A stretch of 64,000 nt of DNA. It comes from Candidatus Thiothrix anitrata (lineage in GTDB: Bacteria; Pseudomonadota; Gammaproteobacteria; Thiotrichales; Thiotrichaceae). Below the pieces are notes generated by a model. It was not told the DNA's origin. It saw nothing but the letters and a program-made list of their open reading frames with translations, and made no database searches. The translations under genes and the position numbers were made by a program. The stretch covers positions 124,001 to 188,000 of the forward strand of contig NZ_CP072800.1 of assembly GCF_017901155.1 (NCBI RefSeq), in the 5' to 3' direction. Position 1 is the first letter of the stretch, and the number at the start of each line of letters is the position of its first letter. Positions 44,958 to 53,241 of the stretch are shown one piece after another.

Positions 44958-47269
44958 GGTGTAATTACCGGCAACAGGGCAGCGAAATTGTAGAAGCCGG
45001 TAGCATCCGTGGTTTGTGTTGCCACCACCGCATTCGTGCCATCCAGCAAATTCACCACCACGTTAGGTACACCCGGTTCGCCGCTATCCTGCAAGTTATT
45101 GCCGTTGAGGTCTAACCACACGCGGTCGCCTAACGAACCCGGTTTAATCCCTGCATCGACATCCACAATCGCGTCACCGGAAACAACCGGGAAGCTGTGG
45201 CTGGTGCCGTTTGCTGGGTCTACGTCACTGTCTTTAGTGTCGTTACCGCCTTCATCCTTCAATACGAATTCCATATTGGCAGGTTGCAGCACTTGCACTT
45301 GGTAATTACCCGGCAATACGCCCGTGAACGAGTAAGCACCATTCACACCACTGGTGGTAGTGGCAACGACTTTGCCGGTAGCAGCATCCATCAAATTGAC
45401 GGTAACACCGACCACGCCATTTTCCACGCCGTCGTCGTCAATGCTGTTGTGCGTATTGTTATCGCTCCACACCCGACCACTGACGGTGGCAGGCAATACC
45501 CCGGCATCCAGCGTAGTGTTGCTTGCCCCGGAAATCAGCGTCGCACTTACCAAACCAGTAGCAGGAACCACGTCGCTATCCGCCGCGTCATCACCCGCTT
45601 GATCTTGCAGGGTGAATTTCATATTCGCCGCGATATTGAATTTAACGCTGTAATTACCCGGATACAGATCGGTAAAAGCGTATTTACCGGTAGCATCTGT
45701 ATTGGTATCCACTGCTGTCAGTGCCACACCGTCACCGCGCGTCCCGGTCAGGGTCACACGTACACCGGAAACCCCGACTTCGTTGACATCTTGCACCCCG
45801 TCCGCATCGGCATCAAACCACAAGGTATCGCCGAGGTTAGCCGCTTTATACAAGCCCGCGTCTATGTCACGCAGATTGGTTGCGCCCGCCAGAACAAAGG
45901 AAGAAGTACGACCCGTTGACACATTCACATCAGAGTCTTTGGCGTTATCAGCACCTTGATCAGCCGTAACAAACCCCTTATAGGCCGCCGGTTTAGCAAA
46001 TTCCACCAAGTATTCACCCGGCAAAACGTTGCTGAACAAATACAGCCCGTTTGCGTCAGTCGTTGTGGTTTTAACCACTGTCGCTCCGGTTTTATCCAGC
46101 AAGCGCACCACGACACCAGCCACACCCGGTTCACCCGCGTCTTGTAAGCCGTTACCGTTGAGGTCTTCCCACACCAAATCACCCACAGAGGCGTAATTAA
46201 TGAAGCCAAAGTCAGCATCCACATACGCTTGGCCTTCTGCCAAGGTAACGCTGTGCGGATCATTGTTACTGGTCAGGGAATAACCCACCAAATCAGCATC
46301 GGTTTCATCAATATCGACCTTGTAGAAACCGGACTTTAAACCGCTGAACAGGTAGTTACCGTTAGCATCGGTTGTAGTGGTAGCTAATACCGCATCCGTA
46401 CCGCTTTTCAGCACCACGGTAACATTCGCCAAATTGGTAGTTTCAGTCGGGTCTTGCTTACCGTCCGCGTTGCTATCCAGCCACACACGGTCGCCAATAC
46501 CCGCCGCTTTGTACAAACCTGCATCCACGTCGACCAGATTGACCCCGACACCCAAAGTAATCAACGCGGTACGACCTGTTGCCGCATCCACATCACTATC
46601 GGTGAGATCATCAGCCAGTTGGTCTTTCGGCGAACCGAAGTAGCCAGTCGGTTTCACGACTTCCACGAAATATTCACCACCCGCGAGTTCGGTAAACACG
46701 TATTTACCCGCGCCATCGGTACGCACGTTTTTCAGTTCCACGCCGGACTTATTCAGCAATTTCACCAGCACATTGGAAAGCCCTTGCTCACCCACATCCT
46801 GAATACCGTTTTGGTTAACGTCGTTCCACACCGTATCGCCCAAGCTGGACGGTGGTGGAATCAGCGCGATGTCGAGTGTCAGGTTGGAAAAGTCGTCGCC
46901 AGTGGGGTCAACGATATTGCCTGCGTTGTCGCCCAGTGGCTCTTTACCTGTCGGTACGCCGCCCAGCGGTGGCGGATCAGCTAATAGCTCAATCAAACCC
47001 GTGCGCACACCGCTGCTGGTCACACCGCTGACGCTGTAACCGTGCTGGTCAACCGTTTCGTTTTTATCATCGGCTTCCGTGACACCTTCCACCAAAATGG
47101 ATGTTTTCCAGCCACTCAATTTGCCGCCTGTTTGGAATTGGCTGGCAGGGATCTTGACGTAATAGTTACCGGAAGACAGCGGTTGGAACAAGAACCGCCC
47201 TGCGCCGACCACACCCGTAGTAGTAGTGGCAATTTTCTTATCGGTACTGTCGTATAAGTCAACAATCAC
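44930..47269 (-). CDS. Readable segment 2 of the giant surface protein
   Basis: This 779-residue frame covers about six SdrD-B-like repeats ([94 protein letters not shown]). It ends at a break near 44969, where TTACCGG replaces the usual TTACCCGG. Confidence 0.8.
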   Translation of the reverse strand: MIVDLYDSTDKKIATTTTGVVGAGRFLFQPLSSGNYYVKIPASQFQTGGKLSGWKTSILVEGVTEADDKNETVDQHGYSVSGVTSSGVRTGLIELLADPPPLGGVPTGKEPLGDNAGNIVDPTGDDFSNLTLDIALIPPPSSLGDTVWNDVNQNGIQDVGEQGLSNVLVKLLNKSGVELKNVRTDGAGKYVFTELAGGEYFVEVVKPTGYFGSPKDQLADDLTDSDVDAATGRTALITLGVGVNLVDVDAGLYKAAGIGDRVWLDSNADGKQDPTETTNLANVTVVLKSGTDAVLATTTTDANGNYLFSGLKSGFYKVDIDETDADLVGYSLTSNNDPHSVTLAEGQAYVDADFGFINYASVGDLVWEDLNGNGLQDAGEPGVAGVVVRLLDKTGATVVKTTTTDANGLYLFSNVLPGEYLVEFAKPAAYKGFVTADQGADNAKDSDVNVSTGRTSSFVLAGATNLRDIDAGLYKAANLGDTLWFDADADGVQDVNEVGVSGVRVTLTGTRGDGVALTAVDTNTDATGKYAFTDLYPGNYSVKFNIAANMKFTLQDQAGDDAADSDVVPATGLVSATLISGASNTTLDAGVLPATVSGRVWSDNNTHNSIDDDGVENGVVGVTVNLMDAATGKVVATTTSGVNGAYSFTGVLPGNYQVQVLQPANMEFVLKDEGGNDTKDSDVDPANGTSHSFPVVSGDAIVDVDAGIKPGSLGDRVWLDLNGNNLQDSGEPGVPNVVVNLLDGTNAVVATQTTDATGFYNFAALLPVITPCNLCHPQA

Positions 47270-50200
47270 ACCATCCGGGCAGGTGCGTCAACACCCTCAT
47301 CGTATCGACCATTACCATTATTGTCAGCGAAGATAAAATCACCAATGGAATATGCCGCCACTTGCACCGACACGTTGTTAGAACGCAGATACTGACCATT
47401 TTGGAATGAAGCGGAGCCAAATCCAAAACGGTTAGTGTAAATAGCACCCGGTTGGTTAATCTTCGTCAAATCAGGCGCAGCATCGGGGTCACCCGCTTGC
47501 ATGGTATAGACAGCTCTCATCCCTTGACGCGGATTACCATCCAGTGCCAAATCGTAATTTGATTCAAAGCGAATCGCAGTGACACTTTTAAAATCAGCCG
47601 GACAAGAGGCGTTACCAAACTCAGTGACCAAACACCATGTCGAGGCATTCACATTCGGGTCGTAGCTAATGGTTTCTGGAGCATCAGCGGTATACTTCCA
47701 AATACCAATGGGCTGCTCTGCGCCACCGGGAACTGAATTGTTAATCCACGTAATGGTTGGCTCACCCGTTAAATAAAATTCGCCTGTGAATGCAGATGGT
47801 GGATTACGCCCTGACAATGAGTCACGGTTATCACCATTGAAAGAAAATACATCGATAACAACAGGTTTTTTAATACTGACCGATGCAGAGAAGTTTGACC
47901 ATGCAATGGTATATACCTGATCATCATTTTGGTCATCCAATGGAATATCTACCCGTTTAGAGACACGCATCTCTCCCGCTTGTTGCAACGTAATCGTATG
48001 CGTATCAGAACGTGCCGATAATGATGTAATCAGATTATCTGCCCGCAATTCTGCATAGTTCACTAAAGATGAACCATCGGGGGCTAATGGGTCACTATCT
48101 GCGCAGATAATACGTGGCGGAATCGTCGTATTTGCTTTTACATCACCCAAATTCCAAATCAAACGGGTATAACCCAGCGCATCGCCCCCATCTTTATTTT
48201 TGTTAAACTCAACAATATGTGCTGGAGTACCACCTGCTTGCTCCAATGTACACGTATTGTTATAGGTAGCGGTTGGTGGTAACACATTAATAATTTTTAC
48301 ATTGGTGGCACTGGAAGGTTCTGGCAAATTGGAGGTAACTGAAGTATCAACTTTAAAAACTACAGGTTGACCCGCCAAGGTCACACCATTGACACCGGAA
48401 GCAGCGACAGGTAACAGACTCTGGGAATTTAAGTTACCCATAAGTCGAGTCAATGTAACCCGCTCACCATCACCAGAGCCATTAGCAGGTGATGGCGTAT
48501 AGTTATTTGCGAGCCACGCCCCATTCCAAAGCTGATCATTACGTGCGCTTGCCATATCTGCAAACACAGTGCCTACAGGAATATCTTGCCCGCCATATGG
48601 TCCACCATTAAATTTATCACGAGCTTTCAGTGGAACAATCAGTTGAATAGACTGAGCAGCTTCCAATCCTAAATCGGTATTTGCACCACCAACCCAGCGC
48701 ACCCGCACTATGTTAACAGCATCTACTCCACCCGGAACAGCTTCTGCATTAGCAAACCATCCACCAACAGGCAAATCATTATCACCACAACGGCTTGCAG
48801 CAGCTTTCTGAACATCCCATTTACCTTCATAACGCCCGGTTTGCGAATTAAAATCTCGCACTCCATCGTTATTTTTATCCAATACATTATCGCCTATTAA
48901 ATCGACATGCCCGAATTCAACCTGATAGTTGCGATGATCAAAACCTTGGCTTGTATGGCTATTGATATAAGCATAACGTCCAGGTGTTGCCCTACCATTT
49001 TGACCACTATCAACTAATTGCTGCGTAGTATTATCAAACACATCACAAACAGCCGGATTAGTTAAAGTTGCCGAACCATTATTACTATGAATAACTAATG
49101 CAATATAAGATTGTCCTGGTTCAACTGTTGCATCGTCCCTTCCGTATTGCCCCGGCAAATAACCAGCATAACCAGCATCTGTTCCGTAAGCACGGATGTA
49201 TTTCGCAAAACCCCCAGTTACCGTCAACTGCAATGGTGCATCAATAATATTATTACTACGCAATGGCTGGGCAGCCGTACCCATGAGCGTACCATTATAT
49301 CCCGGCTCGAACTCATCACCATAGTTTGAAACACCGGAAATACCCTCAGGATCAAAATCATCTATTTGAGAATAAACCTGAAGTCTACCTACGCCATTTT
49401 CTACTCCATCAGATAAATCAATCGTTCTAAATGGAAAGAACAAGGCTACGGCATGATCCATCACATAATAAGGCCCTGCTTTCAGGTCACTGCCACCGTA
49501 TGTTCTTTCAGGGTATTTATTTCCTGACAAATCAATACCCTGAATAGTAAAATTATAATTTGATTTTACATTTAATGGATCATCACGTTCATAAGTACAA
49601 GTACCTGAATTAAGCACTGACAACAAGGTATGGGGGGGATAGTTATCAATGCCACGCACCTCCGTAGCCCAGCCTGAGCCATTAGCACCACACCCTACTA
49701 TTGTATACTCGGGAACATAAGCCTCAATATAAGGCTGATTATTTGCATCTGTTTTAGCTACAGTCGCAGTAAGCTTATATTCTAAATCCAACGGCTGAGT
49801 AATTGCCTCAACACCTGTTTTTCTATCCGCAGCCAAACGAAGTGTTGAATACATTACCCAACCTTTTTCCAACCCACGTCCTGTTCCTAAATCATATGAG
49901 GCAATATGATTAGCAGCAAATCTACCAAAACTTAAATCATAGGCTGGTGATGCTGAAATTTTAATTGGACCGATAGGATCGAACACATCAGGATCAGCCG
50001 AATTGTCTTTTGTATAAACTCTTTGCGTCGATGAATAATCTGAACCATTCAAAGAGTAACCCGATATTTTGGTATAGGTTGAAAATGAACGCTGCTTACC
50101 TTCGGAAAACGCACCGAGATTACAGGTCATAGTAGATACACCGGTCGCCGGATCAGTCACAATTGAGGAAGGAGGATTAGTACCACCACCCGCAATCGGC

Positions 50201-50619
50201 AAACACACAACAGGCATTTCTTTAAAGCTAACCACCGCATTAGCTGATGGAGTAATTATTTGCTCAAAGATAACGTTAGAAACAATAGGGGCACCTTCCG
50301 GGATGGTCGCATCCCCGCCGTTTGCGGTAACTGACCAGACATTAATCACCGAATCCTGAGTTCTCACGACTCCGTTGTCGCCTCCGCAGTCCGCTCCGGC
50401 TAACTGCTTATCCTCTGCATCATCACAAGCAGTGATTTTGAAACTACCGTCGGTAGCATCTTTCGTGATTTCACCGAAAGGTTCAGAACCATCGCGAATA
50501 CCAAAGTCAAACGGCTCAAGACTAAGCACTGGCGCAGCATTCGCCAACGCAGGAAGTAGTAGCAAGATTAAGCACAGCCAAAGGATGCGCAGCCCAAGCG
50601 AGGAAGGAGGATGAGACAT
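47266..50619 (-). CDS. Readable segment 1: N-terminus of the giant surface protein
   Basis: This 1,117-residue frame contains the signal peptide, a large unique beta-rich region with DUF11-like parts (VFKVDTSVTSNLPEPSSATNVKI, MRVSKRVDIPLDDQND) and the start of the first repeat (GDFIFADNNGNGRYDEGVDAPA). AGGGG stands 6 bases before ATG 50619. The break near 47276 fits CCCC read as CCC. Confidence 0.85.
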   Translation of the reverse strand: MSHPPSSLGLRILWLCLILLLLPALANAAPVLSLEPFDFGIRDGSEPFGEITKDATDGSFKITACDDAEDKQLAGADCGGDNGVVRTQDSVINVWSVTANGGDATIPEGAPIVSNVIFEQIITPSANAVVSFKEMPVVCLPIAGGGTNPPSSIVTDPATGVSTMTCNLGAFSEGKQRSFSTYTKISGYSLNGSDYSSTQRVYTKDNSADPDVFDPIGPIKISASPAYDLSFGRFAANHIASYDLGTGRGLEKGWVMYSTLRLAADRKTGVEAITQPLDLEYKLTATVAKTDANNQPYIEAYVPEYTIVGCGANGSGWATEVRGIDNYPPHTLLSVLNSGTCTYERDDPLNVKSNYNFTIQGIDLSGNKYPERTYGGSDLKAGPYYVMDHAVALFFPFRTIDLSDGVENGVGRLQVYSQIDDFDPEGISGVSNYGDEFEPGYNGTLMGTAAQPLRSNNIIDAPLQLTVTGGFAKYIRAYGTDAGYAGYLPGQYGRDDATVEPGQSYIALVIHSNNGSATLTNPAVCDVFDNTTQQLVDSGQNGRATPGRYAYINSHTSQGFDHRNYQVEFGHVDLIGDNVLDKNNDGVRDFNSQTGRYEGKWDVQKAAASRCGDNDLPVGGWFANAEAVPGGVDAVNIVRVRWVGGANTDLGLEAAQSIQLIVPLKARDKFNGGPYGGQDIPVGTVFADMASARNDQLWNGAWLANNYTPSPANGSGDGERVTLTRLMGNLNSQSLLPVAASGVNGVTLAGQPVVFKVDTSVTSNLPEPSSATNVKIINVLPPTATYNNTCTLEQAGGTPAHIVEFNKNKDGGDALGYTRLIWNLGDVKANTTIPPRIICADSDPLAPDGSSLVNYAELRADNLITSLSARSDTHTITLQQAGEMRVSKRVDIPLDDQNDDQVYTIAWSNFSASVSIKKPVVIDVFSFNGDNRDSLSGRNPPSAFTGEFYLTGEPTITWINNSVPGGAEQPIGIWKYTADAPETISYDPNVNASTWCLVTEFGNASCPADFKSVTAIRFESNYDLALDGNPRQGMRAVYTMQAGDPDAAPDLTKINQPGAIYTNRFGFGSASFQNGQYLRSNNVSVQVAAYSIGDFIFADNNGNGRYDEGVDAPARMV

Positions 50620-50700
50620 GAGAAACCCCTGTTCTTATCGTTTTATCAGTCAGCCAGCATTAAGATTTTTTATATACTCGAATATTGTCACATAATTTCA
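50620..50700 (-). promoter_or_regulatory. Promoter region of the giant gene
   Basis: On the minus strand TTGAAA (about 50690-50695) is followed, after a long 19-base spacer, by TATATA/TATAAA, roughly 55 bp before the start codon. The stretch is AT-rich. Spacing is not ideal, so this is a tentative promoter. Confidence 0.35.
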
Positions 50701-50713
50701 AACTAGTGGGCAT

Positions 50714-50740
50714 AAAAAAGCCGGAGCGAACCCGGCATTT
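50714..50740 (-). terminator. Second of two tandem terminators after the thioredoxin-like gene
   Basis: GCCGG(50720-50724)...CCGGC(50732-50736) with an A-run on the left; read on the minus strand it is a GC stem followed by TTTTTT. It backs up the terminator at 50812 and insulates the giant gene. Confidence 0.75.
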
Positions 50741-50811
50741 CCGATAAACGGTACTAATAGCTAAACGCTGCCTGAATGAATCAGCAGCCGCACCCTGCGA
50801 GCAACAGACAC

Positions 50812-50839
50812 AAAAAAGCCGGAACGAATCCGGCTCTTT
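50812..50839 (-). terminator. Terminator of the thioredoxin-like gene
   Basis: AGCCGGA-ACGAA-TCCGGCT (50817-50835) is a perfect 7-bp stem; on the minus strand six Ts follow. It lies 29 bp after the stop codon. Confidence 0.88.
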
Positions 50840-50867
50840 TCAATAAACGCGAGTCTAACCCTAACGC

Positions 50868-51242
50868 TTAAGACTGTGGCTGCGCTTCTTCTGCGGCGAT
50901 GTCTGCGTGAACTTTCGCCATATCCAAGCTGCGCACTTGCGTAATCACTTGCTCCAACTGGCTTTCGCTCAACATGCCCGGCTGTGCGAATAACACCACT
51001 TGCTCGCGGAAAATCATCAGTGTCGGAATCGAACGGATTTGGAAATGTGCCGCCAATTCCTGCTCTTCTTCGGTATTCACCTTGGCAAAGATGATGTCAG
51101 GATGATTATCGGAAACATTTTCATAAATCGGTGCGAAAGAACGGCATGGCCCACACCAAGGAGCCCAGAAGTCGATAATCACGATGTCATTCTGGGTGAT
51201 GGTTTCCTCGAACGTTTGCGAGGTAATTTCTTCAGTCGCCAT
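50868..51242 (-). CDS. Thioredoxin-like protein
   Basis: This 124-residue cytoplasmic protein has the thioredoxin active site DFWAPWCGPCRSFAPIYE near residue 27 and the cis-proline loop RSIPTLMIFRE near residue 72. A tail of about 20 residues (DMAKVHADIAAEEAQPQS) extends beyond classical thioredoxin. It should reduce protein disulfides; the physiological target is unknown. It is the last gene of a four-gene minus-strand run and is followed by two terminators. Confidence 0.9.
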   Translation of the reverse strand: MATEEITSQTFEETITQNDIVIIDFWAPWCGPCRSFAPIYENVSDNHPDIIFAKVNTEEEQELAAHFQIRSIPTLMIFREQVVLFAQPGMLSESQLEQVITQVRSLDMAKVHADIAAEEAQPQS

Positions 51243-51263
51243 AGCTAGTTCCTTATCTAAAAT

Positions 51264-51866
51264 TTAAGTTGGTTCGCCCCAACGGGGCATTAATTCGTGG
51301 GCAAGCCCCAGATGATCGAGTACCCGCGCCACCATGAAATCCACCAGTTGCCCAACGCTTTGTGGACGGTTATAAAAGCCCGGATTGGCAGGCATGATAA
51401 TAACCCCCATCCGCGCCAGTTTCAGCATGTTTTCCAGATGAATCTCGGAAAACGGGGTTTCGCGCACCACCAAGATCAGCTTTTTGCGCTCCTTCAAGGT
51501 CACATCCGCCGCCCGCTCAATCAAGTTGCGGCTGCTACCACAGGCAATCGCAGAAAGCGTACCCGTCGTACACGGGCAAACTACCGTCGCATCCGCCACC
51601 GCACTGCCGCTGGCTATCGGTGCTGTCCATTGTTCGCGCTCAAATACCTGCAATTGATCCGGTTGCGCAGCGTACAACTGGGTAAAATACGCCTGAATTT
51701 CACTGGCACGCCCCGGCAAACGGTGCTCAGTTTCCATATTCACCACGATTTGCGCCGGACGCGACAACAGCAAATACACCCGATGCCCCGCACGCAGCAA
51801 ACACTCCAGCAAACGCAAACCGTATTGCGCCCCGGATGCTCCGGTCATAATCAGTGTAATGGTCAA
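51264..51866 (-). CDS. ubiX: Flavin prenyltransferase UbiX
   Basis: This 200-residue enzyme makes prenylated FMN, the cofactor of the UbiD decarboxylase in ubiquinone synthesis. Seen: LIMTGASGAQYGLRLLECL at the N-terminus (flavin-binding), CPCTTGTLSAIACGSSRNLIERAADVTLKERKKLILVVRETPFSEIHLENMLKL in the middle, and MPANPGFYNRPQSVGQLVDFMVARVLDHLG at the end. These are diagnostic and the length is typical. It is 9 bp after mpl. Confidence 0.95.
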   Translation of the reverse strand: MTITLIMTGASGAQYGLRLLECLLRAGHRVYLLLSRPAQIVVNMETEHRLPGRASEIQAYFTQLYAAQPDQLQVFEREQWTAPIASGSAVADATVVCPCTTGTLSAIACGSSRNLIERAADVTLKERKKLILVVRETPFSEIHLENMLKLARMGVIIMPANPGFYNRPQSVGQLVDFMVARVLDHLGLAHELMPRWGEPT

Positions 51867-51875
51867 AACAAATCC

Positions 51876-53225
51876 CTATTCAGCCAATCCCGCCAATAGC
51901 TTGTCATGGATGCCACCGAAACCGCCATTACTCATAACCAGAATATGGTCTCCCGCGCCCGCCAGTTGCGCCACTTGCGCCGCCAAGGCATCAATATCTT
52001 GCACTAATTCGGCTTTGTCACCGATTTGCGCCACCACATCCGCTAAATCCCAGCCCAAACCTTGCGGCTGATAAAGCAGCACCACGTCAGCCGCCTGCAA
52101 CGCTGTTGCCAATTGCGCTTTGTGCGTCCCCATGCGCATGGTATTGGAACGCGGTTCCAGCAACGCAATAATCCGTGCCGCGCCCACTTTTGCCCGCAAT
52201 CCCGCCAAGGTGGTAGTAATCGCGGTCGGGTGATGTGCAAAATCGTCGTAAACCGCCACATCGCGCACCACACCACGCAATTGCATCCGCCGTTTCACAC
52301 CTTTAAACGCCGCCAACGCCGCGACCGCATGAACAACCGGCACACCCGCATGACGCGCCGCCGCAATCGCCGCCAACGCATTGTTTACATTGTGTTCGCC
52401 CAGCAATTCCCAACGTACCACGCCTTGCGCCTGTTCTTTGAAAAACACCTCAAATTCACTGCCATCCGCCTGCAAATAGTGCGCACGCCAATCGCCATCC
52501 GCAAACGTTTCCACTGGAGTCCAGCAACCCATCGCCAAGGTTTCTTTGAGGTGCGCATCGCCGCCATTCACCACTGCCAAACCGCTACTGGGAATCGTGC
52601 GCATTAAATGATGAAACTGGGTTTTAATCGCCTGCACATCCGGGAAAATATCCGCATGATCGTATTCAAGATTATTTAAAATCACGGTACGCGGGTGGTA
52701 ATGCACAAATTTAGAGCGTTTATCGAAAAATGCGGTGTCGTATTCATCCGCTTCCACCACGAAAAACGGAGACTCACCCAAACGCGCTGACACCCCAAAA
52801 TTTTCCGGCACACCACCGATTAAAAAACCGGGCTGCAAACCTGCGTATTCCAGAATCCACGCCAACATACTCGCGGTAGTAGTTTTACCGTGAGTTCCGG
52901 CAACCGCTAACACCCAACGTTCGCGCAAAATCTGCTCGCCTAACCACTGCGGCCCCGACGTATAAGGCAAGTTGTGATCAAGCATGTGTTCCACCACATC
53001 TAAGCCGCGCTTCATCACATTGCCGACCACAATGGCATCTGCATCCGCCGGTAAATCTTGCGGCAAATACCCCGGTATAATCGCGACACCCTGCTCTGCC
53101 AGCATGGTGCTCATCGGCGGGTAAACATTGCTATCCGCACCCGTTACTTCATGACCTTGCGCTCGTGCTAACAAGGCAATACCGCCCATAAATGTGCCAC
53201 AAATACCCAGAATATGAATTTTCAT
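51876..53225 (-). CDS. mpl: UDP-N-acetylmuramate:L-alanyl-gamma-D-glutamyl-meso-diaminopimelate ligase
   Basis: This 449-residue Mur-ligase family enzyme recycles cell-wall tripeptide by joining it to UDP-MurNAc. It begins MKIHILGICGTFMGGIALLARAQGHEVTG (nucleotide-binding), has the ATP loop VAGTHGKTTTASMLAWILEYAG near residue 110 and VVEADEYDTAFFDKRSKFVHY, the Mpl-specific segment. The C-terminal domain (VYDDFAHHPTAI, ALLEPRSNTMRMG) is also typical. It lies 16 bp after the GGDEF/EAL gene. Confidence 0.96.
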   Translation of the reverse strand: MKIHILGICGTFMGGIALLARAQGHEVTGADSNVYPPMSTMLAEQGVAIIPGYLPQDLPADADAIVVGNVMKRGLDVVEHMLDHNLPYTSGPQWLGEQILRERWVLAVAGTHGKTTTASMLAWILEYAGLQPGFLIGGVPENFGVSARLGESPFFVVEADEYDTAFFDKRSKFVHYHPRTVILNNLEYDHADIFPDVQAIKTQFHHLMRTIPSSGLAVVNGGDAHLKETLAMGCWTPVETFADGDWRAHYLQADGSEFEVFFKEQAQGVVRWELLGEHNVNNALAAIAAARHAGVPVVHAVAALAAFKGVKRRMQLRGVVRDVAVYDDFAHHPTAITTTLAGLRAKVGAARIIALLEPRSNTMRMGTHKAQLATALQAADVVLLYQPQGLGWDLADVVAQIGDKAELVQDIDALAAQVAQLAGAGDHILVMSNGGFGGIHDKLLAGLAE

Positions 53226-53241
53226 GCTTATCCTTTTTGAT

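Larger units (their letters stand above)
31746..50619 (-). pseudogene. Giant SdrD-B-like repeat protein with IPTL-CTERM tail, about 21 frameshifts
   Basis: Some 18.9 kb of minus strand reads as one secreted protein of about 6,290 residues. It has a signal peptide (WLCLILLLLPALANA), a unique N-terminal region of about 1,090 residues, then about 42 SdrD-B/Cna-B-like repeats of 100-115 residues, each with a motif like VWLDLNGNGVQDAGEPGV and a strand such as YxFTGVLPGEYxV. Near the end is a DUF11-like domain, then IPTLGEWSLLFLSLLMVWVAFGYQRWGAKAK, an IPTL-CTERM sorting signal processed by an exosortase-type system. Asp-rich loops suggest calcium binding. Frames are joined at about 21 one-base indels, mostly CCCGG read as CCGG. 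It is probably an adhesin, sheath or holdfast protein (inference). Confidence 0.85.

Noticed and set aside
31746-50619. Programmed frameshifting or phase variation as the reason for the many frames
   Set aside because: There are about 21 sites, most losing one base from CCCGG, without slippery heptamers or long tracts. Error or decay explains them better.
31746-50619. A cluster of 18 separate small repeat-protein genes
   Set aside because: Internal frames lack ribosome sites and signal peptides; the signal peptide occurs once at the right end and the sorting tail once at the left.
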